A stretch of DNA of 6,823 bases from Latescibacteria bacterium UBA6620 (lineage in GTDB: Bacteria; Latescibacterota; UBA2968): positions 1 through 6,823 of the forward strand of contig DJHM01000045.1 of the NCBI GenBank assembly GCA_002433075.1, read 5' to 3'. This document shows, one piece after another, positions 6,281 to 6,823 of the stretch (positions are counted from its first letter, which is position 1; every line of letters starts with the position of its first letter). Under the pieces are notes generated by a model that was not told the DNA's origin, did no database searches, and saw only the letters and a program-made list of their open reading frames with translations. Made by a program: the position numbers and the translations under genes.

Positions 6281-6823
6281 TGATCTCACTCACTGGGAAC
6301 CGTCGACGTACCCTGCGATGGTGCGTTTTCTTATTCGCCATCGTGACCGGTCTTTCAGCCGCGCTGACCTCAACGGGAGCTTTCAACAGCCCCCTTCGCA
6401 GGGCCCTCGAAATCGTTGGGAAACGCACTCTTGGCGAAGACTTTCAGATTCGGAAGCTCGAAGGGAACCCACTGTTCAAACCAAGGCTTGGGGGCATATC
6501 CTGGTCCACGACCGAAGGCGGGAGGGTGCTGGTGGGTGAGGCCCAAATACAGTATCGGCCCCGATGGCTTCTCCTCGGCCGAGTCCACATCGACTCTCTC
6601 CGCATTGTCAGCCCGCAGATCGATATCGCCTCCGGACCGGTTACCAGAAAAAGTCAGCCGTGGATGCCCTCGACGAACATCGATGCTCTGGTCGTAGAGC
6701 ACGGAGTCGTTGCCGTCGACGGAATGGAGCGGGCGAGAGACGTCGCACTCTCACTGGGCATCGAGCACCGAGAGGCTGGAAGCCGAGTCACGCTTCGTGG
6801 CATGCGATCCGTCGTGTTCGACC
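6280..6823 (+). CDS. tamB: TamB-like translocation/assembly protein, N-terminal part (runs off window)
   Basis: TamB-type proteins are very long beta-rich periplasmic proteins, anchored in the inner membrane by one N-terminal helix. They span the periplasm and partner TamA, with proposed roles in outer-membrane protein assembly and phospholipid transport. The frame is open for 181 codons to the window edge. It begins with MISLTGNRRR, then one membrane helix (about 13-31) and a periplasmic region. That region has the family's early pattern of an LEGN turn, a GRVLVGEAQIQYRPRWLLLG strand pair, and RVHIDSLRIVSPQIDI (compare v-V-R-v-x-v-x-Y-x-P-x-x-L-L-x-G-x-v-x-I-x-x-L). The ATG shares its A with the TGA stop of the upstream gene, a one-base overlap typical of coupled translation. 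TamB is normally above 1000 residues, so most of it lies outside. An AsmA-like protein is the alternative, but the tamA neighbour favours TamB. Confidence 0.82.
   Translation, partial: MISLTGNRRRTLRWCVFLFAIVTGLSAALTSTGAFNSPLRRALEIVGKRTLGEDFQIRKLEGNPLFKPRLGGISWSTTEGGRVLVGEAQIQYRPRWLLLGRVHIDSLRIVSPQIDIASGPVTRKSQPWMPSTNIDALVVEHGVVAVDGMERARDVALSLGIEHREAGSRVTLRGMRSVVFD

Noticed and set aside
6318..6697. Short open frames on both strands near the right end
   Set aside because: They overlap the continuous TamB-like frame from 6280, which has a coupled start, a membrane anchor and family-like strands.
1..6823. A new defence, mobile or otherwise undescribed system
   Set aside because: All coding segments are explained by known families (DnaJ, ClpB, pyruvate kinase, Omp85, TamB). 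I saw no transposase, integrase, terminal repeats, array or unassigned gene.

Overview
The window comes from a moderately GC-rich, Gram-negative (diderm) bacterium. The clearest sign is an Omp85-family outer-membrane barrel gene followed directly by the start of a TamB-type gene. The gene set (a DnaJ/ClpB chaperone pair, then pyk-tamA-tamB) would suit a Gemmatimonadota-like or related lineage, but that placement is a guess from gene order and style and was not tested. All genes are on the + strand.

Bases 1-2938 hold a decayed chaperone module. The window opens inside the C-terminal part of a dnaJ/cbpA-type co-chaperone gene, which is readable only by changing frame twice. It overlaps a clpB disaggregase gene that still spans almost its normal length. 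That clpB copy carries three in-frame stop codons, three frameshifts (two or all three linked to small deletions), and substitutions in the ATPase motifs of both rings. It is a pseudogene, not a working ClpB. The damage is a mixture of substitutions, stops and indels, and the genes just downstream are intact, so sequencing error alone is a poor explanation.

Bases 2939-3102 are the intergenic region. It holds a short palindrome, a convincing rho-independent terminator (the old end of the chaperone operon), a weak promoter candidate, and a strong ribosome binding site that sets the pyk start at a GTG at 3103.

Bases 3103-6823 form an intact, tightly packed cluster. Pyruvate kinase (pyk, 472 aa) overlaps by 11 bases a 589-aa TamA/BamA-like protein with a signal peptide, three POTRA domains and a 16-strand-type barrel. 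That gene overlaps by one base a TamB-like gene that runs off the window. TamA and TamB would together bridge inner and outer membrane for envelope biogenesis. The glycolytic enzyme at the head of the cluster is probably only co-transcribed with them.

I found no CRISPR array, tRNA, rRNA, insertion sequence or recognisably new system. The most interesting content is the erosion of the dnaJ-clpB pair beside intact neighbours.
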